Assembly: GCF_012843435.1 (NCBI RefSeq)
Contig: NZ_JABAFC010000002.1
Location: 124,001-188,000, forward strand
Direction of reading: 5' to 3'
Source: Psychrobacillus sp. BL-248-WT-3
GTDB lineage: Bacteria; Bacillota; Bacilli; Bacillales_A; Planococcaceae
DNA: 64,000 bases
Both the position numbers and the translations under genes were made by a program. Below, in pieces: positions 53,339 to 63,209 of the stretch. A model generated the notes under the pieces. It did not search any database. It saw only the letters and a list, made by a program, of their open reading frames with translations, and was not told where the DNA came from. Numbering within the stretch: the first letter of the stretch is position 1; each line of letters opens with the position of its first letter.

Positions 53339-54160
53339 TCAATTCTCTGACTCGATGACTCGGCCCATATAGTATTCATCTACGTATTGACCATTAATGA
53401 GCAAGGAGTTTTTTCTTAGCCCTTCGTTTTCGAAGCCAGCTTTTTGGTAAAGTCTGTATGCCACCATATTCTCTTTTACAACGGTGAGCTCTAGCTTAGT
53501 GACCCCATTTTGTTTTGCCCAGAGAAATGCTCGGTTAATAAGTGAAGAGGCAACACCTTTTCTAGAGAATTGCTTTTTTACTCCTATTACTAAAGAGGAG
53601 CGATGTCTTGCTCTAGGAGCAGAATGACCTTGAAGTAATATAAAGCCGGCAAACTGTCCATTCATAATGGCTAGGAAAAGGACCGAGTTAGGCGAGCTTT
53701 TCCAAACAGTCATCTGCTTTCTTATATGCTGAACGGTCATTTGAAAGTCAGACTCCCCATACAGCATAAAGTCGGTTTCTGAAAAAATAGTCTCCTGCAA
53801 AGTAATGAAGGGACGAGCATCGTCTAGCTCTGCTTCGCGGATAACTAATATATCTTGATCTATGTCGTTTTCCTCATCCTCTACTTCATTCATTGCCTGA
53901 AAGATTACCGTCTCTCCTAAAACTACATCCTTTACTGAATACCCATAATTTATCCACGCAAAGTAGTGTAAGGCAGGTGGTTTTGTTTTTTTCCACCAGC
54001 TGCTGCTTAAGTAGGCTGCGTTTGGTAGTGCTTGCCCTATGATTGCCTCAATTTCTTCATATGTAAGGATAAATTCTTTTTTAATGCACTTTTTAAAGTA
54101 GTTAGATAGGGGAATATACTTACTCTCAAATTGTTTAACCATTATGAATTTATCACTCAT
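53339..54160 (-). CDS. GNAT acetyltransferase with N-terminal DUF7662-like domain
   Basis: 273 residues. Residues 10-85 (YIPLSNYFKKCIKKEFILTYEEIEAIIG, then SSSWWKKTKPPALHYFAWINYGYSV) look like the DUF7662 domain, a small module usually stand-alone or fused to other parts. Residues 105-270 are a GNAT fold with acetyl-CoA loop VKKQFSRKGVASSLINRAFLWA and NMVAYRLYQKAGFENEG. The acceptor is unknown, perhaps an alpha-amino group. ATG start; the ribosome binding site is weak. Monocistronic between two minus-strand units. Confidence 0.85.
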   Translation of the reverse strand: MSDKFIMVKQFESKYIPLSNYFKKCIKKEFILTYEEIEAIIGQALPNAAYLSSSWWKKTKPPALHYFAWINYGYSVKDVVLGETVIFQAMNEVEDEENDIDQDILVIREAELDDARPFITLQETIFSETDFMLYGESDFQMTVQHIRKQMTVWKSSPNSVLFLAIMNGQFAGFILLQGHSAPRARHRSSLVIGVKKQFSRKGVASSLINRAFLWAKQNGVTKLELTVVKENMVAYRLYQKAGFENEGLRKNSLLINGQYVDEYYMGRVIESEN

Positions 54161-54254
54161 TTCTATCTTTAAAATGAAATATAGGCTAATTATAGCATTT
54201 CCTTTTAACTAATCATATATCTAAAAGCATATTAATTGGTAAAAAAATACCTAA

Positions 54255-54289
54255 AAAGGATGCTGCCCATTAAAAGACAGCATCCTAGC
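54255..54289 (-). terminator. Terminator of hmp
   Basis: AGGATGCTG/CAGCATCCT arms with T-run on the minus strand just past the hmp stop. Confidence 0.85.
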
Positions 54290-54300
54290 TTATAGATTTA

Positions 54301-55494
54301 TTAAATTTCAGTTAAATTTAAATTCAGTGCAGGTCCGAAGAATTCATAGTGGATATGATTTTTTGCAAATCCAAGCTCTAACAAATGATTGATCATCGTT
54401 TCCATAAAGCTTACAGGACCACATACATATACATCTCCATCTTTGTGAGAGTACTCTTTAATAATCTCTTTAGTTATATATCCATCTCCTTCTTCGGAAT
54501 ATAGAGATTTATATACGCCATTTTCCAAGGAATCTATTAAAGAGCGAATATCTTGTTCAAAGGGATGTAAATTCTTCTTACGTGTACTACATATAAAGGA
54601 AACAGAACGTTCAGGCTGATTGTTTGCTACTGTTTCAAGCATACTCATCATAGGTGTGATTCCTACTCCGCCGCTAATAAAAGTTACTGGAGCAGTTTCT
54701 TCCTTATTGAGCGTAAACTCCCCAGCAGGAGCGCTTATCTCCACTTTATCACCTATATTCATTTGTTTATGAAGATGTACGGATACTTTTCCTTCAGGAT
54801 TGCTTTCGTCTTCTTTCTTTACGGAGATTCGGAATGCGTCTAAATTAGAAGCTTTAGATAGACTATATTGTCTGTTCATCAAATATTGTTCTCCTGGAAT
54901 ATTTACTCGTACAGTAATATATTGACCTGGTTCATAGGAAGGTAAGGCACCTCCGTCTGCAGGCTTAAAGTAAAAGGAGGTGATATTATCGCTTTCCTTC
55001 ACCTTATCAGTAATGATAAAGTCTTTAAAAAATCTCCAGCCTCCTTCTTGATTTTCGGCTGCTACGTACATATCCTCTTCAATTCCTATAAAAGCATCTG
55101 CGATCACTCCATATGCTTCAGCCCATGCATTAATTATTTCGTCTGTTGCCGCATCGCCTAATACTTCTTTTATAGCTCCTAATAGATGTTGACCGACAAT
55201 CGGATAATGTTCAGGCTTAATCCCTAAACTTACATGCTTTTGCCCAATTTGTTTTACGGCAGGAATAATAGCAGCTAAGTTATCAATATGAACAGCTGCA
55301 GCATAGACCGTATTAGCTAAAGCATTTTGCTGGCGACCTTTCTCTTGGTTAGCATGATTGAAAATATTTAATAGCTCTGGATGAGCCTCAAAAAGATTTC
55401 GGTAAAATGTAGTTGTAATTGCCACTCCGTGTACTTCTAAGACAGGAACAGTGGATTTTACTATATCAATTGTGTGTTGGGATAACATAAGCAT
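54301..55494 (-). CDS. hmp: Flavohemoglobin, nitric oxide dioxygenase
   Basis: Converts NO to nitrate using O2 and NAD(P)H. 397 residues. Globin domain (1-140) with proximal histidine in [17 protein letters not shown] domain at about 150-255 ([24 protein letters not shown]); NAD domain to the end ([29 protein letters not shown]). I start at ATG 55494 with AAAAGG eight bases upstream; a GTG two codons earlier is too close. Divergent from nsrR, with its operator between. Confidence 0.96.
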   Translation of the reverse strand: MLMLSQHTIDIVKSTVPVLEVHGVAITTTFYRNLFEAHPELLNIFNHANQEKGRQQNALANTVYAAAVHIDNLAAIIPAVKQIGQKHVSLGIKPEHYPIVGQHLLGAIKEVLGDAATDEIINAWAEAYGVIADAFIGIEEDMYVAAENQEGGWRFFKDFIITDKVKESDNITSFYFKPADGGALPSYEPGQYITVRVNIPGEQYLMNRQYSLSKASNLDAFRISVKKEDESNPEGKVSVHLHKQMNIGDKVEISAPAGEFTLNKEETAPVTFISGGVGITPMMSMLETVANNQPERSVSFICSTRKKNLHPFEQDIRSLIDSLENGVYKSLYSEEGDGYITKEIIKEYSHKDGDVYVCGPVSFMETMINHLLELGFAKNHIHYEFFGPALNLNLTEI

Positions 55495-55607
55495 CTGCAC
55501 ATCCTTTTCATTTTTAGCGCTATCCGTATGTGCTGCATGACATTTTCACAAGAGCATAAATAATAGCGCTTTGTTTATAAGTTCAACATACCCCTCATCA
55601 AAATTAA

Positions 55608-55630
55608 AAGCAATATTTAAAATACATCTT
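55608..55630. promoter_or_regulatory. NsrR operator
   Basis: 23-bp imperfect palindrome, on the minus strand AAGATGTATTTTAAATATTG and continuing CTT, matching the AAGATGnATTT family of NsrR sites. Located between hmp and nsrR. Confidence 0.8.
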
Positions 55631-55710
55631 TTAATCTTTGTAAATAAACAGTCACATTTCTTTCACGAGTTTGTCATAGTAGGTATAATGGAATGAATGG
55701 CGGTGTTAGT

Positions 55711-56160
55711 ATGAGAATGACAATGTATACAGACTTTTCGCTTCGAGTATTGATCTATCTAGGGGCAAAAAACAAAGGCGACCTATCAACTATTAAAGAC
55801 ATTTCAGAAGCATATGGTATTTCTAAAAATCATTTAATGAAGGTGACCTATGATTTAGGGAAACTTGGGTATATTGAAACGATTCGCGGCAGAGGTGGCG
55901 GTATTCGTTTGGCTATGGAACCAGGGGAGATTAACATAGGACAAGTTGTACGGAAGACAGAGGATGATTTCCATTTAGTAGAATGCTTTGATTGTCAGGC
56001 AAATCGATGTGTCATAACTCCAGCTTGCGGGTTAAGGAGAGTTTTAAATAGAGCACTAAAAGCCTATTTAACGGTGCTAGACGAATATACACTTGCAGAC
56101 TTTCTTAATAACAAGGATGTATTAGCAAATTTACTTTTCAATGATAGACAAGATATATGA
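55711..56160 (+). CDS. nsrR: NO-sensing repressor NsrR (Rrf2 family)
   Basis: 149 residues. Winged helix with TMYTDFSLRVLIYLGAK, then ISEAYGISKNHLMKVTYDLGKLGYIETIRGRGGGIRLA (about 33-70). Three cluster cysteines lie in ECFDCQANRCVITPACGL; four Cys are present in all, which suits a 4Fe-4S NO sensor. I take ATG 55711, which yields the standard NsrR start; an ATG at 55693 lacks support. Represses hmp, coded divergently. A TATAAT lies at 55684-55689. Confidence 0.94.
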   Translation: MRMTMYTDFSLRVLIYLGAKNKGDLSTIKDISEAYGISKNHLMKVTYDLGKLGYIETIRGRGGGIRLAMEPGEINIGQVVRKTEDDFHLVECFDCQANRCVITPACGLRRVLNRALKAYLTVLDEYTLADFLNNKDVLANLLFNDRQDI

Positions 56161-56199
56161 TAAAATAAGGTCGGAAAAAGATTTTTAGGAGGATTATTC

Positions 56200-57129
56200 A
56201 TGGAAAAGGTACTAGTTTTTGGACATCAAAACCCTGATACAGATACAATTACTTCCGCTATTGTATATGCATATTTAAAAAATGCAATTGGCGTAGAGGC
56301 TGAGGCAGTTCGTTTAGGCGAATTAAACAATGAGACTAAATATGCACTTGAGAAATTTGGGTTTGAAGCTCCGCGATTGATAAAAAATGTAGAAACCGAA
56401 GCGACAAAAGTAATTCTAGTTGATCACAATGAAAAACAACAAAGTGCAATTGGAATAGAAGAAGTACAAATTACAGAGGTTATTGACCATCATCGTATCG
56501 CTAACTTTGAAACAGCAGATCCCTTGTATTATCGCGCAGAGCCAGTAGGTTGTACTGCTACGATCATTAATAAAATATTTAAAGAAAAAGGTATCGAAAT
56601 ACCATCTAACATTGCCGGCTTGATGCTATCCGCTATTGTTTCAGATACGTTATTATTTAAATCCCCAACATGCACGGAAGAAGATATTACGGCTGCGCGT
56701 GAATTAGAAAAACTAGCAGGTGTAAATGTGGAAGAGTATGGCCTAGCTATGCTAAAAGCAGGAGCTGATCTTAGCGATAAGAGCCTAGAGGACCTACTTT
56801 CGTTAGATGCGAAAGAGTTCACTATGGGTGAACATAAGGTAATCATTGCGCAAGTCAATGCTGTTGATGTAAATGATGTGATGGGACGTCAAGAGCAATT
56901 AGAAGAATTGATTAACATGGAAATTCAAGAAAAAGAATTAGATCTATTCTTTTTTGTTGTAACAGATATCTTGAATAATGACTCCGTTGCTTTGGCGTTA
57001 GGAAAAATGGCATTAAAAGCGGAGGCAGCATTTAATGTGGCATTCGTTAATAACGTTGCATTGTTAAAAGGAGTCGTTTCTCGTAAGAAGCAAGTAGTAC
57101 CGGCATTAACAGAGGCATTAGCTGAATAA
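56200..57129 (+). CDS. ppaC: Manganese-dependent inorganic pyrophosphatase
   Basis: Family II pyrophosphatase (DHH fold), hydrolysing PPi to phosphate. 309 residues. Metal motifs: [13 protein letters not shown] (about 8-20), [19 protein letters not shown] and the DHHA2 domain with [12 protein letters not shown] at the end. AGGAGG is eight to ten bases before ATG. Separate from nsrR by 39 bases without a visible terminator, so read-through is possible. Confidence 0.97.
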   Translation: MEKVLVFGHQNPDTDTITSAIVYAYLKNAIGVEAEAVRLGELNNETKYALEKFGFEAPRLIKNVETEATKVILVDHNEKQQSAIGIEEVQITEVIDHHRIANFETADPLYYRAEPVGCTATIINKIFKEKGIEIPSNIAGLMLSAIVSDTLLFKSPTCTEEDITAARELEKLAGVNVEEYGLAMLKAGADLSDKSLEDLLSLDAKEFTMGEHKVIIAQVNAVDVNDVMGRQEQLEELINMEIQEKELDLFFFVVTDILNNDSVALALGKMALKAEAAFNVAFVNNVALLKGVVSRKKQVVPALTEALAE

Positions 57130-57170
57130 ATATAAAAATTTCTACTGTAGTTTATAGAAAGTAACATTGG

Positions 57171-57212
57171 AAAAATACCCTAAGAGTAAAATCTCTTGTG
57201 GTATTTTTTTAT
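57171..57212 (+). terminator. Terminator of ppaC
   Basis: AAAATACC..AAGAG/CTCTT..GGTATTTT arms with T-run. Confidence 0.85.
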
Positions 57213-57399
57213 AGTAGAAAACTCAAGAAAAAGAGTTATCTCCGTCGTTGGATAGGTTGCAAAAATAGTTTTATTAATAACTAAGAACTAGTAAAAACAA
57301 ATCTTTATCAGGAAAAAATAAAAAAATTTACGTTATGTTGTTATTTGTAGGACAAATAGGGTATATAGCAAAGAGTATAAAATTAGGAGGGAACATAAT

Positions 57400-58797
57400 A
57401 TGGGGTGGCTTGAGACCTTTGTTGATGGGTTCAATAATATTTTATGGACTTATATATTGATTGCCTTGCTCGTTGGAGCAGGCTTGTATTTTACGTTTAG
57501 CACAAGATTTGTTCAGTTTCGTTTGTTTGGAGAGATGTTTCGTTTAATTACAGAGAAAAAACAAGAAAAAGGGGGAGTATCTCCCTTTCAGGCTTTTACG
57601 ATAAGTACTGCTTCTAGAGTAGGTACCGGTAATATTACAGGTGTAGCATTAGCTGTAGGAATAGGGGGACCTGGAGCAGTTTTTTGGATGTGGATTATAG
57701 CTGTAATTGGGATGGCAACTGCATTTGTAGAAAGTACTCTTGCACAAGTATATAAGGTAAGGGATGGAAAAAATTTTCGTGGCGGTCCAGCATACTACAT
57801 GGAGAAAGCCTTAGGAAATCGTAAACTAGGAATAGTTTTTAGTATTCTGCTTATTTTATGTTTTGGATTTATATTTAACGCAGTTCAGTCGAATACAATT
57901 GCTGCTTCCGTTGGAGATGTATTTAGCATACCTCCTTATGTAATTGGAATTGTTTTAGTTATTTTAACTGCTATTATAATTTTTGGTGGTGTTCGAAGAA
58001 TCGTTAGTGTTACCCAGATAGTTGTTCCAGTTATGGCTTTATTCTATCTAGCTATTACTATTTTTGTTGTACTAACGAATATTTCTGAAGTGCCGGCCGT
58101 TTTCAAGTTAATAATTACGCAGGCTTTTGGTTTAGAGGAAGCAGTTGGGGGAACCATTGGTGCGGCTATTATGCAAGGTGTTAGACGTGGATTATTTTCA
58201 AATGAAGCAGGAATGGGGAGTGTACCAAATGCTGCAGCTACAGCTAGCGTATCCCACCCAGCAAAACAGGGGTTAGTGCAAAGTCTAGGTGTGTTTTTTG
58301 ATACCATTATTATTTGTTCAGCAACTGCATTTATAATTATATTAGCAGGTCTTTATAGAACAGGAGAGGATGATGGAGTCATCCTCACACAAAATTCCTT
58401 AGCGGTTCATGTTGGTGAATGGGCACCTTACTTTGTAGCAATAGCAATTCTTTTCTTTGCGTTTAGTTCTATAATGGGGAACTATTATTATGGCGAAACC
58501 AATATAGAATTTATGAATGCAGGTAAGGGATGGTTAACTGCGTATCGTTTTGTTGTATTAGGGATGGTAATGTTTGGTTCAATAGCACATGTTCAGCTCG
58601 TTTGGAACCTTGCAGATTTGTTTATGGGACTAATGGCAACAGTAAATATTGCTGTCATCATAATTTTAGGTAGAGTAGCCTTTAAGGTATTAGACGATTT
58701 TACAAGACAACGAAAAAAAGGGGAAGATCCAGTCTTTTATGCTAAATCAATACCAGGACTGAAAAATACAGAGTGCTGGGATGAAGAGGATAGATAA
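57400..58797 (+). CDS. alsT: AGCS-family sodium:alanine/glycine symporter
   Basis: 465-residue sodium-coupled importer, about 11 helices. The family signature GGPGAVFWMWIIAVIGMATAFVESTLAQVYK is at about 88-118; FQAFTISTASRVGTGNITG and GVRRGLFSNEAGMGSVPNAAA are the other conserved blocks. Substrate alanine, glycine or glutamine, not resolved by sequence. AGGAGGG about nine bases before ATG. Monocistronic with a perfect terminator. Confidence 0.95.
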   Translation: MGWLETFVDGFNNILWTYILIALLVGAGLYFTFSTRFVQFRLFGEMFRLITEKKQEKGGVSPFQAFTISTASRVGTGNITGVALAVGIGGPGAVFWMWIIAVIGMATAFVESTLAQVYKVRDGKNFRGGPAYYMEKALGNRKLGIVFSILLILCFGFIFNAVQSNTIAASVGDVFSIPPYVIGIVLVILTAIIIFGGVRRIVSVTQIVVPVMALFYLAITIFVVLTNISEVPAVFKLIITQAFGLEEAVGGTIGAAIMQGVRRGLFSNEAGMGSVPNAAATASVSHPAKQGLVQSLGVFFDTIIICSATAFIIILAGLYRTGEDDGVILTQNSLAVHVGEWAPYFVAIAILFFAFSSIMGNYYYGETNIEFMNAGKGWLTAYRFVVLGMVMFGSIAHVQLVWNLADLFMGLMATVNIAVIIILGRVAFKVLDDFTRQRKKGEDPVFYAKSIPGLKNTECWDEEDR

Positions 58798-58828
58798 TCA
58801 GTAAAGAAGCTATACCAAATATTTTATA

Positions 58829-58880
58829 AAAAGCTGCGAAAATTTTACGAGTCAGTAAAATTTCGCAGCTTTATTTTTAT
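58829..58880 (+). terminator. Terminator of the AGCS gene
   Basis: Long arms AAAGCTGCGAAATTTTAC and GTAAAATTTCGCAGCTTT with T-run. Confidence 0.93.
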
Positions 58881-59296
58881 CTAATAATAATTATTTTGCC
58901 AAGAAGTCTTTGTATAAGGTGTTCTAGCCGTACCAACCTATTATAAAAACTAGTTGTATTTTACCTAATGCGTTTTGTAATAATATGGGACGGGTATCAA
59001 AGGATTAAGAGAGTTACTATCCATCAATTTACGTTCTGTGCAGCAACTTCATAAATAGAGTTTCTTTTTAAATGCAGAATTATAATCAATCGACAAGCTT
59101 TAGCCCTACTCAAGCCCTATGGAAAAGCATCCCCAAGATCTAAAATCCATTCTACTCTCTTCTTAAAAACAAATAAATTTTATTATTCTCTTTGAATTGT
59201 TCGTGTTTATCCTTAAAAAAGGAATTTAGAAATGGATTCTGTTGAATAAACTTTCATGAATAGATAGACACTAGTATAAATAAAGGAGGAAACAAA
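58881..59296. other. Gene-free AT-rich stretch
   Basis: About 415 bases without a plausible ORF. ATCCATTCTACTCTCTTCTT at 59149-59168 vaguely echoes TCAATTCTACTCTCTAATCT at 15488, perhaps an old repeat fragment. AAGGAGG at 59283 is the next gene's ribosome binding site. Nothing else recognised. Confidence 0.45.
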
Positions 59297-60823
59297 ATGA
59301 CAGAAAAGATATTACCGGGAAACTTAGAGTCTTATTGGTTAGCTAATAATGAACTCCCATTGTTTCCTAAGTTAAATGAAAATATAGAGGTAGACGTATT
59401 AGTAGTTGGAGCAGGTTTAACAGGGATAACTGCGGCATATTTACTAAGTAATAGCGGAAAATCAGTGGCAGTTATAGAGGGAAGTAAAATTTTAAGCGGA
59501 ACAACTGGTTTTACAACAGCAAAGGTAACCGCCCAGCATGGACATGTCTACCAGCAGCTGATTAATACCTTTGACGAAGAAAAAGCAAAGTTATACTATG
59601 AAGCACAGGTGGACGCTCTTAACTTCGTGGGACGTACTGTCTCAGATTTAGGTATTAAATGTGATTTTGAAAAAGTACCTGCCTACATATATGCAGATAC
59701 GGAAGAGGGAGTAGATACTGTTACAAAAGAAATGGACGCCTATCAGAAATTAGGTATTGGACCTGCTACTCTAACGGAAGAAACAGAGCTTCCATATCAG
59801 GTGAAAAAAGCACTTAGGTTAGACAACCAAGGACAGTTTCATCCTGTAAAATATGCCAAAGCTTTAGTTGATCACTCAGTACAAAATGGCGTACATTTCT
59901 TTGAAGAGACTAGAGCTAAAGATCTTCTATCAGACAATATTGTTAAAACAGTAGAAGGTCATAAGATAAAAGCAAAGAAAATTCTCGTTTGCAGTCATTA
60001 TCCTTTTAATGATGAAAATGGTTTATATTTTACACGGTTAGAACCACACCGGTCTTATGTCATAGCCGCACCTGCAGAAAAAAGCTCTCCGAAGGGTATG
60101 TACATTAATGTAGAGCAACCCACAAGGTCAATTCGTTCAGCCTTAGGATCAGATGGGAAAAGATATATTCTGTTGGGCGGAGAAGGTCATGTGACAGGAA
60201 GGCAGGAGGGAGATACTACTGCAAAGTATGAAACTTTAGCTGCCTACGGTCGAGAAAAGTTTAACTTTCAATCGTATAACTATCGATGGTCTGCACAAGA
60301 TTTAGAAACATTAGATAAAGTCCCTTATATTGGTGTAATGACTTCTGACAAACCAGATGTATTAGTGGCAACTGGATACCGAAAATGGGGGATGACTAAC
60401 AGTGTAGTTGCTGCTCAAATTATGGTAGACAATGTATTAGGAAAAGAAAATCGATTTGCAGAATTCTTTGCACCTACAAGATCAAAAATGAAAAAAGAAG
60501 ATATTACTAAATTCACAAAAGCTAACGCGAGTGTTGCTAAGGAATTCGTTAAAGGTAAGACCGAAAAAGTAGACCTCCAACTAGAGGATTTAAAAGTAGG
60601 TACAGGTGATATTGTAAAAGTAGAAGGAAAAAAGGTAGGCGCATACAAGGACGAGAATGGAAAAGTGTATTTAGTTAAACCAGTATGCACCCATATGGGG
60701 TGCGATGTTGCGTTTAATAATGCAGAAAGCTCTTGGGATTGTCCATGTCATGGTTCACGCTTTAACTATAAAGGTGAGGTGCTGGAGGGACCAGCGTTCG
60801 AACCATTAAAAAGATTAAACTAA
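59297..60823 (+). CDS. FAD-dependent oxidoreductase with C-terminal Rieske domain, YhfW-like
   Basis: 508 residues. DAO-type FAD domain at 35-380: VLVVGAGLTGITAAYLLSNSGKSVAVIEG, then GTTGFTTAKVTAQHG and the final VATGYRKWGMTNSVVAAQ. A Rieske 2Fe-2S domain follows at about 415-508 with CTHMGC and CPCHGSRF, the full Cys/His ligand set. This fusion is the YhfW type found in Bacillus; the substrate is unknown. AAGGAGG precedes ATG. Monocistronic with terminator. Confidence 0.92.
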   Translation: MTEKILPGNLESYWLANNELPLFPKLNENIEVDVLVVGAGLTGITAAYLLSNSGKSVAVIEGSKILSGTTGFTTAKVTAQHGHVYQQLINTFDEEKAKLYYEAQVDALNFVGRTVSDLGIKCDFEKVPAYIYADTEEGVDTVTKEMDAYQKLGIGPATLTEETELPYQVKKALRLDNQGQFHPVKYAKALVDHSVQNGVHFFEETRAKDLLSDNIVKTVEGHKIKAKKILVCSHYPFNDENGLYFTRLEPHRSYVIAAPAEKSSPKGMYINVEQPTRSIRSALGSDGKRYILLGGEGHVTGRQEGDTTAKYETLAAYGREKFNFQSYNYRWSAQDLETLDKVPYIGVMTSDKPDVLVATGYRKWGMTNSVVAAQIMVDNVLGKENRFAEFFAPTRSKMKKEDITKFTKANASVAKEFVKGKTEKVDLQLEDLKVGTGDIVKVEGKKVGAYKDENGKVYLVKPVCTHMGCDVAFNNAESSWDCPCHGSRFNYKGEVLEGPAFEPLKRLN

Positions 60824-60850
60824 GAAGGCTAATGTTATTAGCCGTTATAT

Positions 60851-60890
60851 AAGGGCCAAGAAAGTTATTTATACCTTCTTGGCCCTTTTT
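60851..60890 (+). terminator. Terminator of the Rieske oxidoreductase gene
   Basis: AAGGGCCAAGAA/TTCTTGGCCCTT arms with T-run. Confidence 0.93.
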
Positions 60891-60930
60891 GTGTTGTTTT
60901 CCTTATTCCCAATATCAGATATCATTAGTA

Positions 60931-60990
60931 TTGTCTTTCTAAAGTATATCGATTAAAATTATCGATATACATAAAGGAAGTGATCGATAT
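60931..60990 (+). promoter_or_regulatory. Promoter and PadR-type operator of the ABC exporter operon
   Basis: TTGTCT, 17-bp spacer, TAAAAT. Overlapping it is an inverted repeat with perfect 10-bp arms, GTATATCGAT (60944-60953) and ATCGATATAC (60961-60970), 7 bases apart. A third ATCGATAT half-site (60983-60990) overlaps the start codon region. Placement over spacer, -10 and start suits autorepression by the PadR protein. Confidence 0.7.
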
Positions 60991-61450
60991 AAAAAGGAGA
61001 AGAGGGTTTGTTCAGCTAGCGATACTACATTTGTTGGAGGAAGGTCCAAAGCATGGTTATCAGCTGATGAAGGAATTAGAAAGGCGAGCTGGGGGATTTT
61101 ATTCAGCCAGTGCTGGGACCGTGTATCCAGCTTTGCAGGAATTGCTGGAGCAGGAAATGATTGAGTTGTTACTTGAATCAGAGAAGAAAATTTACTCTCT
61201 GGGTGACAAGGGGAAGTCTCGACTTAAAGAATACTCTAAACAAAAAACAGAAGATTTTTGGGACAATTGGCAAGCGAGATGGGAATGGCAAAATTCTTCG
61301 GAGGCCATTCAGCTTAAAGAGACACTCGATCTATGGGAGGATGAGCTAAGGAAAGCAGTTAAAGCCTCTAGAAAAGATAAGGAAAATACAATTCGGTTAA
61401 CAGCTTTCATGCAATCTATTACAAAGCAATTGCAAAAAGAAAATCTATAG
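60980..61450 (+). CDS. PadR-family transcriptional regulator
   Basis: 156 residues. PadR winged helix: LAILHLLEEGPKHGYQLMKELERRAGGFYSASAGTVYPALQELLEQEMIE (about 13-62), then KKIYSLGDKGKSRL; a C-terminal dimerisation helix pair follows. GTG at 60980 is the only in-frame common start, but AAAGGA is almost adjacent, so initiation is unusual. It leads an operon with two ABC half-transporters, the arrangement of LmrR-LmrCD drug pumps, and probably represses them until a drug is bound. Confidence 0.88.
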   Translation: MIDIKRRRGFVQLAILHLLEEGPKHGYQLMKELERRAGGFYSASAGTVYPALQELLEQEMIELLLESEKKIYSLGDKGKSRLKEYSKQKTEDFWDNWQARWEWQNSSEAIQLKETLDLWEDELRKAVKASRKDKENTIRLTAFMQSITKQLQKENL

Positions 61451-61466
61451 AAGGGGGAGATAATAT

Positions 61467-63209
61467 ATGAAATCCCTACAAAAGCTGCTTCGTTATTTAA
61501 AACCATATACGGTTTTTGCTATATTAGCTCCTTTACTCATGTGTTTAGAGGTGGCAATGGATTTACTCCAGCCAACGATTATGCAGCATATTATCGATAA
61601 TGGTATTGCGGAAAATGATAATGCCTATGTTATCCAGATGAGTATATTAATGCTCGTCACTGCATTTATCGGTTTAATAGGAGGAGCAGGTTGTACGGTT
61701 TATAGTTCCAAGGCTGCAGTCAATTTTGCTGCTGACATTCGGAGAGATGTCTTTCAAAAGACACAGCAATTTTCTAGTGGTAACACAGATACCTATGGAA
61801 CGGGAAAACTTATCACGATTGTGACAAATGATGTCACTTCAGTACAGCAGGCATTAATGATGACATTACGTATTTTCGTACGAGGACCATTGTTGTTTAT
61901 AGGCTCAGTTATTATCGTATGGGTCACTGCAAGAGAGTTATTTCCAGTATTATTAGTGACTATACCCATTTTAATGGCATTTATTTATTTCTTCTCATCA
62001 AGAACAGGCAAGCTTTTCGTCAAGGTACAGAAGGCAATGGATAAAGTAAATACGAAGTTACAAGAGACATTTTCTGGTATTCGAGTTATAAAAGCATTTA
62101 ATCGAAAGCATCATGAAATAGAATCTTTTAAAAATGTGAATGACACTTTGACTAAAAGGAATATGGCTGCAGAACAAGTCATCTTATCGCTAATGCCTGT
62201 CATGTTATTTATCGTAAACGTAGGTGTTGTTTTTGGGATGTGGATGGGTGCCATCAAAGTAGATGAAGGGACTATGCAGGTTGGAGTTATTCTAGCTTTT
62301 ATTAATTATCTTAATATTATTATGAATGGTCTTATCTCAAGTAGTCATGTATTAATGCAAATTACTCGTTCCTTTACCTCAGCAAACCGTATTCAGCAAG
62401 TTTTAGATACGAATATTGAAATACAAGAGCCAGTAAATCCGATACATCAAACTTATGTAACTGGAGAAGTAGAATTTAACCAAGTTAACTTTAGCTATAG
62501 TAAAAACGGTGAATATGTCTTAAAGGACATCTCATTTCAAGCGAATCCTGGTGATACAATTGGCATAATTGGATCAACAGGAAGCGGTAAGTCTACCCTA
62601 GTAAAGTTAATCTCTCGGTTATATGACCCAGACACGGGAATGATTCGAATAGGTGGTAAAGATATTAAGGAATATCCTTTAAGAGAGTTACGAAGCCTAA
62701 TCGGATTTGTCCCTCAAAAGGCTACCTTGTTCTCTGGTACCATCGAGGAAAACTTACGCTATGGAAATGAAAATGCAGATATAAGACAGATGGAAAATGC
62801 AGCTCGCTCCGCAGTAGCCTACGAGTTTATCGAGAAACTGGAGCAAGAATTTGAACATGAGCTGATGCAGGGTGCAACCAATTTATCCGGAGGGCAGAAG
62901 CAACGCTTATCTATGGCGCGGGCCTTTATTCGCCAGCCTAAGATTCTAGTTTTTGATGATTCTACATCTGCCGTAGATGCGTTGTCTGAAGCAGCAATAC
63001 AAAAGACTTTAAAAGAACAGTACGGAGAAGCAACAGTGTTTATCATTTCTTCTAAAGTATCTTCTATCATTAATGCTGATCAAATATTAGTCATTGACGA
63101 TGGTCGTATAGAAGCTACTGGGTCACATGATGAGCTTCTGCAGACTAGTAAGGTATATAGAGAGATTTATGAAACGCAAAGTGGGAAGGGGGTCCTTTCA
63201 GATGAATAA
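61467..63209 (+). CDS. Heterodimeric ABC exporter subunit with degenerate ATP site, YfiB-like
   Basis: 580 residues: six-helix domain (about 15-310) and ATPase. Walker A GSTGSGKST and signature LSGGQKQRLSMARAF are intact, but the catalytic Glu after Walker B is Asp (LVFDDSTSAVD) and the switch His position reads SSKVSS, with no histidine. This is the pattern of the non-catalytic half in heterodimers such as BmrCD and LmrCD, so a partner with a working site is required. GAAGGGGG before ATG. Overlaps the partner gene by eight bases. Confidence 0.92.
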   Translation: MKSLQKLLRYLKPYTVFAILAPLLMCLEVAMDLLQPTIMQHIIDNGIAENDNAYVIQMSILMLVTAFIGLIGGAGCTVYSSKAAVNFAADIRRDVFQKTQQFSSGNTDTYGTGKLITIVTNDVTSVQQALMMTLRIFVRGPLLFIGSVIIVWVTARELFPVLLVTIPILMAFIYFFSSRTGKLFVKVQKAMDKVNTKLQETFSGIRVIKAFNRKHHEIESFKNVNDTLTKRNMAAEQVILSLMPVMLFIVNVGVVFGMWMGAIKVDEGTMQVGVILAFINYLNIIMNGLISSSHVLMQITRSFTSANRIQQVLDTNIEIQEPVNPIHQTYVTGEVEFNQVNFSYSKNGEYVLKDISFQANPGDTIGIIGSTGSGKSTLVKLISRLYDPDTGMIRIGGKDIKEYPLRELRSLIGFVPQKATLFSGTIEENLRYGNENADIRQMENAARSAVAYEFIEKLEQEFEHELMQGATNLSGGQKQRLSMARAFIRQPKILVFDDSTSAVDALSEAAIQKTLKEQYGEATVFIISSKVSSIINADQILVIDDGRIEATGSHDELLQTSKVYREIYETQSGKGVLSDE

